The notes under the pieces were generated by a model. That model did not search any database and was not told where the DNA came from. It saw only the letters and a program-made list of their open reading frames with translations. DNA of 56,948 nucleotides from Gracilaria domingensis (taxonomy: Eukaryota > Rhodophyta > Florideophyceae > Gracilariales > Gracilariaceae). The translations under genes and the position numbers were made by a program. Positions 28,937 through 39,992 of the stretch are shown here, one piece after another; position 1 is the stretch's first letter; every line of letters starts with the position of its first letter. The DNA lies in contig VCMS01000343.1 of assembly GCA_022539475.1 (NCBI GenBank), forward strand, positions 1 to 56,948. Direction: 5' to 3'.

Positions 28937-29728
28937 TCATGGCCTACCTTTTGCACGTTTCGGACTGGACGAAAAGGTACAAATGTTAGACAGCAAAGAC
29001 GACACTCCAGCCCTGTTGATCCTCGAGTAACTATCAAACAGAACAAGATTTTCCCGTACGCCACCTGCGAGCTGCAGCAGCAGCTCTCTATTCACTTCCC
29101 TCCCGATTCCAACGGAAAACACTTCCTCTTCATCAATCGGCGCTAGCGTCTCATCTAAGAAGTCCACCGCAATATTGGCACGTCCATCTCCAAGCACAAT
29201 AATACTGCTGTCAACTGTGTCAGGCTTCCCCCTTCTAACAAATCTCAAACAAGACGAAATCGCAGTTCCGATGAACGTGCGCGGCGCCCTCGCCTGCTTT
29301 GTTGCTCGAACGCTGTCTAAGAACAAAGTGATGTTCGAAGTTTGAGACGAAATCGTTGAAGGCCTTAAACCGTATTGCACGGCAGAAAACTCTGCTTCAT
29401 TATCCAGAGAAGCAAACACAGCCAAAAGCGACACTAGGTCCAGCTGGAACAGAAAATCTTCCGCAGGAATCGAACCACTTCCATCGACTGCAAAGCACAC
29501 AGGTCGTGAACATGATCCACGAAGCACAATTTTGCGTTGAAGATCGAGCACGGATGGCGCACCTATTTGCTTTGCAACTGTGTTTACTTTCACCAAAGCG
29601 TCCGTGCGCTCTTGCAGAACGCTCTCAAACATGGGATCAATAAGATCTTGTGGTGGCTGCGCCCATAGGCAATGAAGAAACCCAGCCAAGAAGGAGATCA
29701 AGAGAAGTGTACTGCTAGTAGAATACAT
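28937..29728 (-). CDS. Secreted vWA domain protein, short form A (263 aa)
   Basis: ATG at 29728 with a signal peptide (STLLLISFLAGFLHCLWAQ). After about 50 residues of linker comes a vWA domain that begins CFAVDGSGSIPAEDF (metal site DxSxS near residue 82) and continues with AVQYGLRPSTIS, FIGTAISSCLRF, the strand SSIIVLGDGRANIA and VFSVGIGREVN. Two cysteines flank the first strand (SCSRPVCF). It closes with a short basic tail. It is clearly paralogous to the protein at 31986-32717, sharing VDGSGSIP, QYGLRP and LGDGR in the same order. Both lie on the minus strand 2.3 kb apart, so a tandem duplication is likely. Probable extracellular metal-dependent ligand binding. Confidence 0.88.
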   Translation of the reverse strand: MYSTSSTLLLISFLAGFLHCLWAQPPQDLIDPMFESVLQERTDALVKVNTVAKQIGAPSVLDLQRKIVLRGSCSRPVCFAVDGSGSIPAEDFLFQLDLVSLLAVFASLDNEAEFSAVQYGLRPSTISSQTSNITLFLDSVRATKQARAPRTFIGTAISSCLRFVRRGKPDTVDSSIIVLGDGRANIAVDFLDETLAPIDEEEVFSVGIGREVNRELLLQLAGGVRENLVLFDSYSRINRAGVSSLLSNICTFSSSPKRAKGRP

Positions 29729-31985
29729 CCTGTATCAGACAAAGGCGCACTCGTATTCAGGTTTGCAGCTGTAGTCGTTGAAGGCAGGGTGCGAGAGATT
29801 GAGAGGGACCCCCCCGTGTTACTCAACATGCTGCATATGTACGAGCAAGGTTTCGGACGGCATCGAGCATTTCAAACCGAGAACCGCCTGCTCAGGCTCA
29901 CCTTCTGACACGAAGCTCGTGGAAGCAACTTGGAGCGGTCGATATGCGCTGCTTAGCTCTGATGACGCGATATGTGACTTTATACGGGCTGCGTAACCTT
30001 ACCCGTGAGAGGGCTGCATGGCCGCATGAAATCACTCGGAATGCAGTTTCCGGTGACGATGGCGGTTTGGTTTTGCCTACTCAGGGCCTGATGTGAAGCC
30101 CTGCCGCCGCTGGATTTGTCACGCTCTCTGCCTCGTTGTACCAAGGGTATGATAGCGGGGCTAAATGTGCTTAACCGTCAAATATATTATACTTTCCGAC
30201 AAGGGAAGTTGTGCGTCGCATGAAAATTTTTCATAGGGACAAGGAAGTGAAATTAATGGAATATTGGGTGATGCGACTTCTCTTTGCTGGACCGTGGTCC
30301 CGCCGAGAAACCCCCAGCTCACAGACTCTTAAGAGCCTTTTAGCACTGCTTTGGATTTGAACGAGTTGACAAACTGTTTTCAATTCCGGGCAAGCCATAA
30401 CCACACCTCTGATTATTCAACCCTGAGCAGAATCTACGTAGCATGTGTGCAATAGAACCCAGCACAAATACCCCATAAAATAAAAACGAACATTCCAATC
30501 TTTTGGAGACTATGCTGATTTTGTGAAGGACAAACATTGCCGTCGGTACTTGTCAGCAATCCCGTCTTCCACCCATCTTCGGCTTACCGCAACATTCGAT
30601 TCATTTCCCTTGACAACACCCAGAACCCCCGTGTCTGTTTGTTACCTGTCTCCATTCTATCTTTTTCAACATTTTGTTGTAAGCGAATCTTAGAATCAAA
30701 CGCTGTTCTTCATCATTAGATGAAGACCTTTGTGGATAATCATAACATGACAGTTCACCAAGTCAGAAGTTCTTGATTATGAATTTAAAAGCCTGAACTG
30801 CAACAGCACTATACCATTTATTGTGTCTTTCACGTTAAGCTCTCAGAGCGATATTTATTGTTTCTTTATTGTTTTGGGACTGGGGGAGACACAGAGAAGC
30901 AGATGTTTCCGATGCTCTGCTCCTCCGCAAAGCAAAACTTTGCGCGTTCAGCGCGTTCCATAGGAACCTCACTGCTCCTAGGGTGGGTGAGGCGGGTGCT
31001 TAAAAAGCTAAACTTGAAGATGAAGATCAAATGATTGTCAAAGACAGTGGAGCAAGCACAGCAAAGACATGACGAAGGAGTTGTACCCAAAGGCAGAGCC
31101 GCGGCTGTGCTTTGTACTTCTGTCCGCGGCTGAAAGATCAATCTTCCCGCCAAGATTTCCATTCCAAATAAATCAGCTTCCTGGTTCCCGGAAATTCCAA
31201 TGCACTCGAAGGTGCTTGAAGAACAATTCATCTTATTCGTTTTATTTGGAACCGTTTTATCCCACAGTCCTCAACAGGACCAAGATGTACATCGCATACA
31301 TCGCCATCTCGTTGAAAGCAAAGTCAATTCAGCGTTTATGGTCAACGAGCGCAGTTGTTTCTAGCAGACCAAAAGAACTCTATTTGTCACCATGCGTTTA
31401 GGATTTCAAACGTTCCTATGATTCAAGAAACTACTGGAGATCTGGCTCTGGTCTTTCAGGTTGCTGATTGGTTTCTTGAGCTAGATATGTTTGCGGACCT
31501 GGTGGCAGACTTTCATGGGGCTAGTGTGATGGAATTCTAAGTTCTACCTGCATAAAACTGTGTTCTAGGCAAGAATTGCAATGCTTTGTCCGAGAATTTG
31601 CTTCATCAATGTCAAACACCTTAACTGCGTCTACCACGAATCTGAGACCAGAATATAGCGCATCCAGCTCAACATCCGCCGTTGCCGAAACGGAGCAAGA
31701 TCCAGAGATTCCCTTGAGTCCTTCTCCCTTGGCAATCAGGGCTAATTGTCTGTACTCAAATAGCTTTATGCTTTACGACCACGCCAGTGATTTGCCGTCG
31801 CAAAGGAAAATATGCCCGGTATTGAGTCAATACTATTGGCATCTAAGCTTGCAAGCCTTTATAGTAAATTGGACTTTAAACATCCCTAGTAAATTGGGTT
31901 TTAAATATTAATGAAAGACTTGTGAGCTCCTTTAACCACGGGAAAGTATTCTTCAACGAAGAATTGATATGCCATGGTTACTCTC
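29729..31985. other. Long intergenic stretch, nothing recognised
   Basis: 2.3 kb between the two vWA paralogues. Open frames of up to about 120 codons (for example 30866-31231 - and 31576-31911 +) lack good starts and motifs. Confidence 0.4.
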
Positions 31986-32717
31986 TTAGAATTCTAATGC
32001 GTCCGCACCGCAGACTTGCTTCACAAGGTCCGTGATCAAGGCCAAGATTCCATCCCACTCCCCAACTTGGAAAACACGTTGTTCCGAACCAGTAATAGCT
32101 TCGAGCATTTTCGTATTCGGGAAGGCCACACCGACGGCAGCAATAGTATTGTTCGGGTTTCGCAGGAACCTCGCGGCGATGGAAGGCGGGTCGAGTGGCG
32201 GGTCGCGGCTGTCAAAGGTGCTGCGACCGTCTCCAAGGAGAACGATAGTGTTGGCCTCGCCATCAACCCTACGAAGCTGGGACATGCATCCAGTAATTGC
32301 GGGGGCGATGAAAGTTCTCGGAGACCCGAGCTGAACTGCACCGTCAACGTCAAGGAGGAACCGGTCAATATCGCCGGTTAAGCGGCTAATGAAACGTGGT
32401 CTCAAACCGTACTGAATTGCGGCCATTTGAGTCTGCTCGTCGAGACCCACAGTAGCGGCGAGAATCTCGACAAAATCAGCCTGGAGGACGAAATCGTCTT
32501 CGGGAATTGAACCGCTTCCATCAACTGCAAAGCAAATATTCGGATCACAGCTGGTATCAATTGCAATTTGTAAAGCTTCATTGACAAGTTGCTGGCTGGC
32601 AGGGCTGGCAAGAAGCGGAGACTTAATGGAGCTAATTGTGGCCCGCGCAGTCGCGAGGTCGATGATAGCCTGAGCGGCTGAAAGCAAAGCAAAAAAGGCA
32701 ATCAAAACGCGGATCAT
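31986..32717 (-). CDS. Secreted vWA domain protein, short form B (243 aa)
   Basis: ATG at 32717, signal peptide MIRVLIAFFALLSAAQA. The vWA domain starts at about residue 60 with ICFAVDGSGSIPEDDF (metal site DxSxS). It continues with MAAIQYGLRPRFIS, TFIAPAITGCMSQL (the threonine-containing loop of the metal site), NTIVLLGDGRSTFDSRD and TIAAVGVAFPNTKML, and ends near the stop with QVCGADALEF. A cysteine pair flanks the first strand (SCDPNIC), as in paralogue A. There is almost nothing outside the vWA fold. A TATA box lies 111 bases upstream. Single exon. Together with the genes at 24794 and 28937 it forms a local set of secreted vWA proteins. Confidence 0.9.
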   Translation of the reverse strand: MIRVLIAFFALLSAAQAIIDLATARATISSIKSPLLASPASQQLVNEALQIAIDTSCDPNICFAVDGSGSIPEDDFVLQADFVEILAATVGLDEQTQMAAIQYGLRPRFISRLTGDIDRFLLDVDGAVQLGSPRTFIAPAITGCMSQLRRVDGEANTIVLLGDGRSTFDSRDPPLDPPSIAARFLRNPNNTIAAVGVAFPNTKMLEAITGSEQRVFQVGEWDGILALITDLVKQVCGADALEF

Positions 32718-32827
32718 TGTGGTTTGGTAAAGGGGATATGTTAAGTTGTTGAGATAGTGAATGCAGCTTGTGGAGTTGTGAATGTGTGTGGTGAGTTCAG
32801 ATGGGGAAGGAGAACAAGTGGCTGGAG

Positions 32828-32835
32828 CTTATATA
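32828..32835 (-). promoter_or_regulatory. TATA box (TATATAAG) of vWA gene B
   Basis: TATATAAG on the minus strand, 111 bases before the ATG at 32717. Confidence 0.55.
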
Positions 32836-34515
32836 GGCTCAGCACGCGAGCTGAGGCGCTCAAACTTTCTCTTCATCCATTTTAGCGACAACCGAAATCG
32901 ATTGCGCGTATACGTTTGGCAAACGTGAAAAGCTGACGCGTAGCACTTCTGCATGCCAATGAAGGAGAGATGCTGAGGTAATCGAAGTCGTGATGTGACA
33001 TAAGACTGAGTAGGCATTGATGTTGCCCAGAAAAGGAACTCGGTCAAGAAAGGCATGCCGCAAAATTATTATATTCCGTCTTAATGGTAAGAGGGTAGGG
33101 CCTCAAATGCATGACTGCGTTCATTGTTGGACTTTCGAGGAATGAACAATGGTGATTCTTACTAATCAATAACAAACATTTCTAAATGTATTTGGTTTGA
33201 GAGAAAACGTTCTTTGGTGACCGATATCTACTCCAAGAGCTTCCTGCGCGATAAAATGGGCGAACTCGATGATCCTTCCGAGTTGATGCTTCCTCTGATG
33301 TGCAAAGAAGAAAAAGTGTGTTCTCCAAAAAATTACCGTCCGAAAGTCATTTTTGACTCCGAGGCATTTACCGTCGTATTTTTTGGTTTCTACGCATGTA
33401 GTGGCTTTCTGCTGAAATGTAATGCTGGATCATTTTTCTCTTGATGTAACATGTGTGAATCCACGTTCATACGAGGGTACTTGCCACTAATGTGATGCTT
33501 GTTATGTGTGCGGAGAACGAGTAAAAGGTTAAAATACGTCTAGCCTTCTTCCAACGGTATTGTAACCTTGAAGCAGTCATACTTGGATATGCTTGGCGCT
33601 TAGTGATCCCGGTGACCCCTGCTGACTGGGTCGCGTTGTACAACAACGCCAGTCCAAGATTGGCATGTACAGTAATCTGGTCCTGGGCTTTGTGAAGTTT
33701 TGTCTTGAAAGCCAATCGAAAAAGGGTGAGCTGATCTATTAGATACTACTAGGCTGGCGCATGATGTCAGGTTCTGCCGATATATTTACTACGCGTACAT
33801 TTACCTTTGGTACCACCAACTTGGAAGCTGCGATAAGAAGTTGAGTGAACAAATGTACAACGGGAGGGCCAAAAGGCTACCTCTAACTTGAACAATGATG
33901 AGTTGCTGAAATCATAAAGGTACGCAAGTTACGACCTTCTGTAACTATATTTTCTTTCCAAAAGCTTCGTAATGTATCGTCCCTAATAGTGATAAATATC
34001 CCCCAACATGGGATGGTCGAGGTTGCGAGAGTAGGGAAAGCTCCTGGATCCTGTCCGAGGTTCGACCACAACAACGCCTGATGATTTAAATGCGCAATTG
34101 ACGACGGTATCCGCGGCCACTGCGAGAGCGCTAAAATATGGCGCTGATATTTTCGAGTGACGAAGAATATAGTTTATTTATAACCAGGTGTGATCCTGGA
34201 CAGTTGTGGCTGTGTTTGATGCACCCCCGTCGCGTGGCGACAACAGACGGCCAACTCTCTGCTTCTGTGTTCTGCAGACGTCTTCGTGAAGACGTCACTA
34301 CCCAGGGGTAACGCACTGTGCCCAAATGTGGATAGTGTACCCTAATTTGGTTCTCATAATTTTTACCTCTTTTGGCCGTATGATGGAGGTGAATACCCAG
34401 TATGGTGTAACTTGACGGTTGTCTGTCCAAGCCGTTGGAGGGGACAGAATCACATTGCCAAAAGGGAGCCATGGCTGAGAGCGAATCACATGGCTGGAGG
34501 ACATCGGTCTGACTA
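32836..34515. other. Intergenic stretch, nothing recognised
   Basis: No supported gene. Short ORFs only, on both strands. Confidence 0.4.
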
Positions 34516-35048
34516 TTGACTAAAGATAATTTACAAAATGTCCATCACGCTGTGTATTGGCATGCCTCCAGGGCAAGACACCAGAAGCTGGGAACCACAA
34601 AAAGACCTGTGCTTCGGTTCCGGTTGCCGACCAATCGACCGGCTGGTACAAGTGATAAGGATGCTTTAAGGTTGGCCGCAGTGGAGCGTGATGAGTATGC
34701 GCTGGAGCTTTTCACGCAGAAACGCAATGAAGTGCGGGAGAAAAAGTGTTGTATACTGCCCGGATTTGCCACAGATGGAACCATCCCGGATATGGAGGGC
34801 GTTTGGAAGAAAAAGGATTCTGGTGATGTTTGTGGAAGGTTGTTAAAGCATTTTGAAGATGACCTTCTCGCTCAAAGAGACCTCCGAATTGAAGGGAACA
34901 GAATGTATTGGATCCCTATCATCATCACTGGTTGATTGACGGAGGATGAGAAACATATGCTGATTGCTCCTACTCGATATATCTTAGAGAAGTATACAGA
35001 TGCTCGAATGATACCTCGTAGATTAGAAATCCGTATGTTTTTTGGACA
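34516..35048 (+). pseudogene. Unrecognised coding fragment, broken
   Basis: An open frame without ATG runs 34516-34935 and reads like real protein: charged, helical segments such as AAVERDEYALELFTQKRNEV and GRLLKHFEDDLLAQRDLRIE. After a TGA at 34933-34935 the same frame goes on with LTEDEKHMLIAPTRYILEKY and similar text to about 35060. This suggests a gene with a nonsense mutation. I do not recognise the family. It may belong to an older mobile element at this junction. Confidence 0.35.
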
Positions 35049-35049
35049 T

Positions 35050-35415
35050 TATTTAGATATCTAACGTATATCTATGATTTCCCTGTGACATCGAGTAGAT
35101 ATGACAGATGATGTACGAAATGATACTCTTTTGATGCCCTTGAGACATGCATCAAATGCTTTGAAAGATATAACAGTAGATATGACGAATGATTTCAAGA
35201 ACCAAAGTGTCTTCTCTTGGAATTGCTCGGACATCATTCGGACATCCACAACTTAGACGAATAATCATTAGTATGGATATTGTGAGCATTGTCGTGTATC
35301 CTATGTACATTGGCCGTATATCCAACTTCGAAAATCAGATGGATATACGAAAAATCACTCGGATATCCAAAGCATATCTAAGGAATATCGAGCGGATATC
35401 AAAGTGTTTCCCTGG
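35050..35415. repeat. AT-rich stretch with many ATATC / GGATAT motifs
   Basis: About 360 bases in which GATATC, GGATAT and ATATCC-type hexamers recur every 10-30 bases (for example 35274, 35341, 35370 and 35395). It is not a clean tandem array; units are degenerate and unevenly spaced. Confidence 0.45.
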
Positions 35416-35417
35416 GT

Positions 35418-35732
35418 ATGATTACCAGAATTGGGCTTGTCGACAAGGTTGAGATGGACCGGTCACTGAGGTGGGCGGTACGGAAGAGGGCTCTCCTGTA
35501 TGGTAGAATGGGACAGGTCGTTGCTGCATTGCAACTCTGGAACAACAGGACCCCAACCTCAAAGAGCCTGTATGCGCCCAGGAATGGAGATCGACTACTG
35601 GTCACAATGAAGGGGTGTCCGCGACAGACACAGCACACGGACTTCAAGGGATTAGTCACGTTGGAAATGTTAGAGACTGACAACCCCAGCTACTTTCTCA
35701 TGGTGTCTGGAGAGAATCCGTTTCCACTTTGA
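35418..35732 (+). other. Unrecognised open frame (104 codons)
   Basis: The open frame contains MDRSLRWAVRKRALLYGRMG and GDRLLVTMKGCPRQTQ and ends at 35732. Composition is protein-like, but there is no motif, signal or promoter that I can point to. It may be the end of the broken gene at 34516, since both are on the plus strand beside an old retrotransposon. Confidence 0.3.
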
Positions 35733-35754
35733 AAATGCGAAGAGAGTCGCAGAA

Positions 35755-35780
35755 TGTAGTATAGCTCGGCCAGATCAACG
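35755..35780 (+). repeat. Possible left fragment of element 3 5' LTR
   Basis: The bases left of element 2 starting at TGTAGTATAGCTC may be the first 26 bases of the element 3 LTR, split by element 2. The TGTAG start resembles the element 1/2 LTR start. The matching 3' LTR is outside the window, so this cannot be confirmed here. Confidence 0.35.
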
Positions 35781-36754
35781 TGTGGGGCAAACTCGGAAGA
35801 GTGAAACCCACCAGACTGTCCGAAGGTCCGCTCTCGTGAGAGATGGCAGACCAGTGACAGAGCCCTCTGTACCACCGTAACTCGGTTGTAAGGCCGAAGT
35901 GGCAACTGGCTATACCTACAGAGGTGATAGGCCACGTGGTGAGGAAACGATGAGAAACTCCAGAGATGGGGTGGTATCGGCAACGATGAAACACGACCAA
36001 CGACAGGTGTAGTCCCGAGAGGGAAAGCAACAGAAAACAACAACCAAACAACACCCACACGCGACGGGTAGGGCCTCCTCGGCACTGTGCCCGGAGCGGG
36101 GCGAGATCCTCCAACGGTAATGCACGGGTTTCCGTAAACACGGCAAAACTCTATACAGAGTCGGATCACTTCGTAATGTAGTCCTATACCTCCTCGGTAC
36201 GACCCTCAGGTCCCGACATCAACGACAGATGTTCCTCAAAGGTACCGAGAGGGTAGGACCACCGTAACCAGACGTGGCTATACTCGCGAGAGTGATAACC
36301 CACGTAGGCGGTTGGCGCCAGAGCCTCACTCGTGTAGAGTCCACTCGGGAGAGCGCTACTCGACAAAGAGTTCACTTAGAAGTGCTCGGGTTGACTTTAC
36401 AAAGGTGCTCGCGACGACGAGGTCGAGCTCACCTAAGTAGGTCTAAACTAACTATGTACACGTGGTGCACACCCGCAGGGGTCCGTACACGTGGCTAGCC
36501 CAGTGTCAGGCACCTCAGGTGCACTACCTATTGTCCCGTAATATGCACACACACGGTGGTGTAGTACACGCGTCCACCTAGCGGTATTGGCCAGCAATGG
36601 CAACCCTGATTACAGGTAACTGTGGGAAAGCCATTCCAAAAGTAACCGCCAAAATTGGGTCCAACTCATAACTCTTCGAGTGCATCCTCGTATCACTCCC
36701 CTGAGTATATGAGGCGCATCATCCTGATAACCACGCAAAATGCGTTGCTCTACA
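35781..36754 (-). repeat. Element 2 3' LTR
   Basis: 974 bp, preceded on the plus strand by CAACG. It is downstream of the antisense ORF start and polypurine tract in element orientation. Confidence 0.95.
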
Positions 36755-36769
36755 TCTCCCCCTCCTTAG
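36755..36769 (-). other. 3' polypurine tract (element 2)
   Basis: Minus-strand CTAAGGAGGGGGAGA directly abutting the 3' LTR. Confidence 0.85.
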
Positions 36770-36833
36770 AGCCGAGGACGACTTCGAGGCTGAAGTTTTG
36801 TGCGAAACGCAAGTACGTAAATACGTCACAATC

Positions 36834-38687
36834 ATGAGCGGTACCAACTCCTCGGTTTCTATACCTCGCAAGCGCGATACACACTCAAGCGAACAGAGTA
36901 TTCAAGTATCCGAACTCGATCACAGTACATCATCTGTCATTCCGATGAACCCGAATCAGTTTCCTCATCACCCGACGGGTCAGGCGAGCGCGTCGAACTA
37001 CCCTCAGCCGGGTTCTGCGACGGCTCCACTGCCTCAGTCTCAACCGATGGTCCCGGTGAACGTTCCGTTATGGAATTCAGCGCAAGCGATGCCGCTGATG
37101 GCGAACCAAGCTGGTTGGATATCGAAGGAATCTCTCGCAGTACGCGATCCACTCCGTGATGGGTTTGCGTTCAGCCGTGCACCGTGGTTTCATCCGGTAG
37201 CTGTTAACGATGACACTCTCCTGGAGTCGTATGCCGAAAACGGCTTCCTACCGGGCGGTCTGCCGTTAGCGGTAGTGCAATCCCCAGAATGGAAAGTTCG
37301 TATAGCGATCGACCCGATGCTCCTCCGGTACGATACCCGCGAGGGTGAGAACCTGAACACCGCGCGCGCGGAACACGCGAAGTTGGCGTACAAGAGACTC
37401 AGTCGAGTGCACCTCGAGCACCTGGTTCCACCGTCATATGGGTTCGATACTCCGTTCTACCGTACTTTCGGTGAAGTCCGATATGGAGACAACTTGGCGA
37501 CGTTCGACCATGCGCGGTACGCTGGCGATGGCCCGACCACATCGAGGTTGATGTTGTGCTGGAATCGGCCCATACTCCGAGCGGAGTTCCGTTATCTTCG
37601 CAAGAACGCTTCCCAGGGTGGGTTCGTCAACCGCATTCGGTTTGAGCGGAAAGCTCGTTCCCGTCATGGGTATCTGATTCCGTACCCGAATATCGAGACC
37701 GAGAGGTACAGACCGCAGGCCTTTGTTGGACGGTTCCCTCCTCTACCAGATTGGTGGCGTGATGTGGAGGTACCCAAAGGGTGTTTTGCAGAACTGCCTC
37801 CGTGCTTGAGTTACATCGGCTCCCGATTGATCAGCGATCCGCGTTCAGGATGGTGGGGTCTGGTAGCCGGCGAGTGGGCGGCACGCGTAGCAGCGTTTCT
37901 TCTCTGGGAGGCTTACGACAACTACCGTGTTTGGTATATTCCGCCGATGCTTCGCAACATTATCCGCTCGCTGGATTTGCACACTCCCTTGGGGTCCGAA
38001 GAGAACGTGGATGAGATCCATTACATCTTGGATGTTATCGATGGAGTCGATTGGGAAACGGTGCCCCGTTCGCAGCGTGGGAAAGGTCCTCGTCGTCACT
38101 ACGACCGCTCACACGGTAGGAGACATCCCACCGCAGGAGATTTCGTGTATTACGACCCATGGGAGGGTACGATGACAACTAGCGCATATGCCGAGTGGGC
38201 AGCGAACCAGCCACGGTCGATTCCAGACAGTCACCCCGTTGGGTTCATGTTCAGTGACAACTGGGTCGCCCCAGTAGATCTGGATGATCCGAAAATGGAT
38301 ACCGGTGGAGAGGCGGCGGGAGCACTCGTCGAGATGGACCAGGAGTTGGTGAACGACCTACCGGCGGCGAATCAGGTGTTGCACGCCAGCGGCGGGGTAC
38401 CCCAGGCTCCTGTGGGTTGGAATGTTCCGACTCAAGCGAGTGTTCCGGTGGTGGGTCCGGCCCCTGTAGCGGCTACCGTTCCTTCGGTCCTTCCGGCCCC
38501 GACAGCTCCGGTCGCTCCGGGAGATTCTCCGGCGAACATCGCGATGTTGCGCGCCAGTCTCCAGAACGCTGGAATTATCGTGCCCGATCATCTCACCACT
38601 ATGGCAGGGATACTGGCTTACGCCGTTCCGCACCCTTCGCAGGGTCCCTCCGGTAGCGGCGGTGCCGGTCCCTCATCGGGGGTGTAA
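36834..38687 (+). CDS. Antisense ORF of element 2 (617 aa), function unknown
   Basis: ATG at 36834, on the strand opposite to this element's gag-pol, 80 bases from the LTR. It has the same length and domain plan as the element 1 copy: a low-complexity Ser/Gln/Pro N-terminus, a Trp/Tyr/Arg-rich central part with PPLPDWWRDVEVPKG and GDFVYYDPWEGTMTTSAYAE, and an Ala/Pro/Val/Gly-rich tail ending GPSSGV. I count about five amino-acid differences from element 1 (for example Arg to Lys in SKESLAV and Phe to Leu in QELVND). No enzyme motif, signal peptide or membrane segment is visible. A decayed equivalent on the same strand in element 3 suggests the gene is an old part of this lineage. Possible roles are regulator, structural protein or anti-silencing factor; none is shown by sequence. 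Confidence 0.82.
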   Translation: MSGTNSSVSIPRKRDTHSSEQSIQVSELDHSTSSVIPMNPNQFPHHPTGQASASNYPQPGSATAPLPQSQPMVPVNVPLWNSAQAMPLMANQAGWISKESLAVRDPLRDGFAFSRAPWFHPVAVNDDTLLESYAENGFLPGGLPLAVVQSPEWKVRIAIDPMLLRYDTREGENLNTARAEHAKLAYKRLSRVHLEHLVPPSYGFDTPFYRTFGEVRYGDNLATFDHARYAGDGPTTSRLMLCWNRPILRAEFRYLRKNASQGGFVNRIRFERKARSRHGYLIPYPNIETERYRPQAFVGRFPPLPDWWRDVEVPKGCFAELPPCLSYIGSRLISDPRSGWWGLVAGEWAARVAAFLLWEAYDNYRVWYIPPMLRNIIRSLDLHTPLGSEENVDEIHYILDVIDGVDWETVPRSQRGKGPRRHYDRSHGRRHPTAGDFVYYDPWEGTMTTSAYAEWAANQPRSIPDSHPVGFMFSDNWVAPVDLDDPKMDTGGEAAGALVEMDQELVNDLPAANQVLHASGGVPQAPVGWNVPTQASVPVVGPAPVAATVPSVLPAPTAPVAPGDSPANIAMLRASLQNAGIIVPDHLTTMAGILAYAVPHPSQGPSGSGGAGPSSGV

Positions 38688-39056
38688 GATGACCAGCAGG
38701 GCTGGAGGACTTGGTCCTTAGTATAAGATAGAAACAGTAAAACCATCTAGTGGTAACTTTCCCTTCACCCTTTTGCCTGTTCTTCACGAACTTGATCGAT
38801 CTTCGATTACTTCTTCACTCACACTGTGTTCAAGTGTACTTCACTTCTTTGGTGCTTCTTCTACTCTAACCGTTTTAAATCGGTACAACCGGCATTTCGG
38901 TATGCTCTTCTTTCTTTCTTCTCACTTCCTCTAGTTAAGTCTTCACCGCTTCATTGGTCTTCTTCCTTCCTTCATCCCCACACAGAAGGGGTCAACTCTC
39001 CATTCTGAGTCTTCCGCATCGCGGTATAGTTGAAAGCTCCTCACCGGGAACGGTTC

Positions 39057-39299
39057 TTATCCCACCTGGGCTTGGTCCAGGTTGGACGGCAAGGCTGACC
39101 GAGTGCGACGGTGGTATGAAACGATCTTCGACCTAGGTAGGTGCTTGACCGGCTCCATGGTGTCCTCCTCGGCGGAGTAGCCATACCATCGCACTTGGTA
39201 CAGTACCGTCCCATCGGGGTCTACAACATGACGTACGATACGTTCGACCACGTATTCCTGCGGGTACACCTCGGTGTTTGACTGCTCTCCTTCACCCAT
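39057..39299 (-). CDS. Separate chromodomain ORF (element 2, 80 aa)
   Basis: ATG at 39299. The chromodomain is as in element 1 with EYVVERIVRHVVDPDGTVLY and VRWYGYSAEEDTMEP. Only one or two residues differ (Ile to Val in YVVERIV, Glu to Lys in PVKHLP). The aromatic positions are kept. It lies about 690 bases after the pol stop in element orientation. Confidence 0.8.
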   Translation of the reverse strand: MGEGEQSNTEVYPQEYVVERIVRHVVDPDGTVLYQVRWYGYSAEEDTMEPVKHLPRSKIVSYHRRTRSALPSNLDQAQVG

Positions 39300-39992
39300 T
39301 GTGGTTCCGTACCTTCGAGGGTGGCGAGGTGGTGGCCGGCTAACCTCTAGAGGGGTTCCTCTTGGACTTAACCAGTCACGACTCACTAGGAGTTCCTCGC
39401 TGCACGACAACTACAACTTACGCCAGGAGCGTCCAATCTTCAACCTGAAAGGTTCTTCTTGCAATACTCTCCTTCTTGAGTCTGACGAGCTTCGGCTCGT
39501 TTTGGTTGGGCTTCCAACCGTCCAACGGTAGCTTCGGGATTCTGAGCTCCCTCTTGCTATCCAGAAGGATCGTCCGTGCGACGGAGAACGGGCAGGGTCT
39601 CGCTCGTGCGCCATGGAGGCGGATTGACCAATCACGGTGCATATCGCGGCCTTCTGGTTGGCCAGGCGATGGCACGTGTGAGCCACGAGTTACCCTAACA
39701 GGTGTCCGTTCGCCTACGGTTGGCGACCGTACATCGCGCACCGTGCACGTGTGGTACTCGCGCACGCGACTTACTGTCAGCAGTTCCCCGCGTCGGCGGT
39801 GCTCTCCGTACGTCACCACGTCACACAACGTGTTACTCTCCACTTGGGTGTGTCATGAGTCTTCTGCCACGCGGCGTGGGTGCACACTCGACGGTTTCCA
39901 AACTCGTACTTCGTACTTCACCTTTCCAAGGTTGTTTTCCCAAATAATACGCGGGTAAGTACGACTTCTCGTTTCCTCAAACCACGGCGTGG
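39300..39992 (-). other. Pol-chromodomain spacer (element 2)
   Basis: Counterpart of 16148-16840 with the same non-ATG open frame (39418-39843). No independent evidence of coding. Confidence 0.35.
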
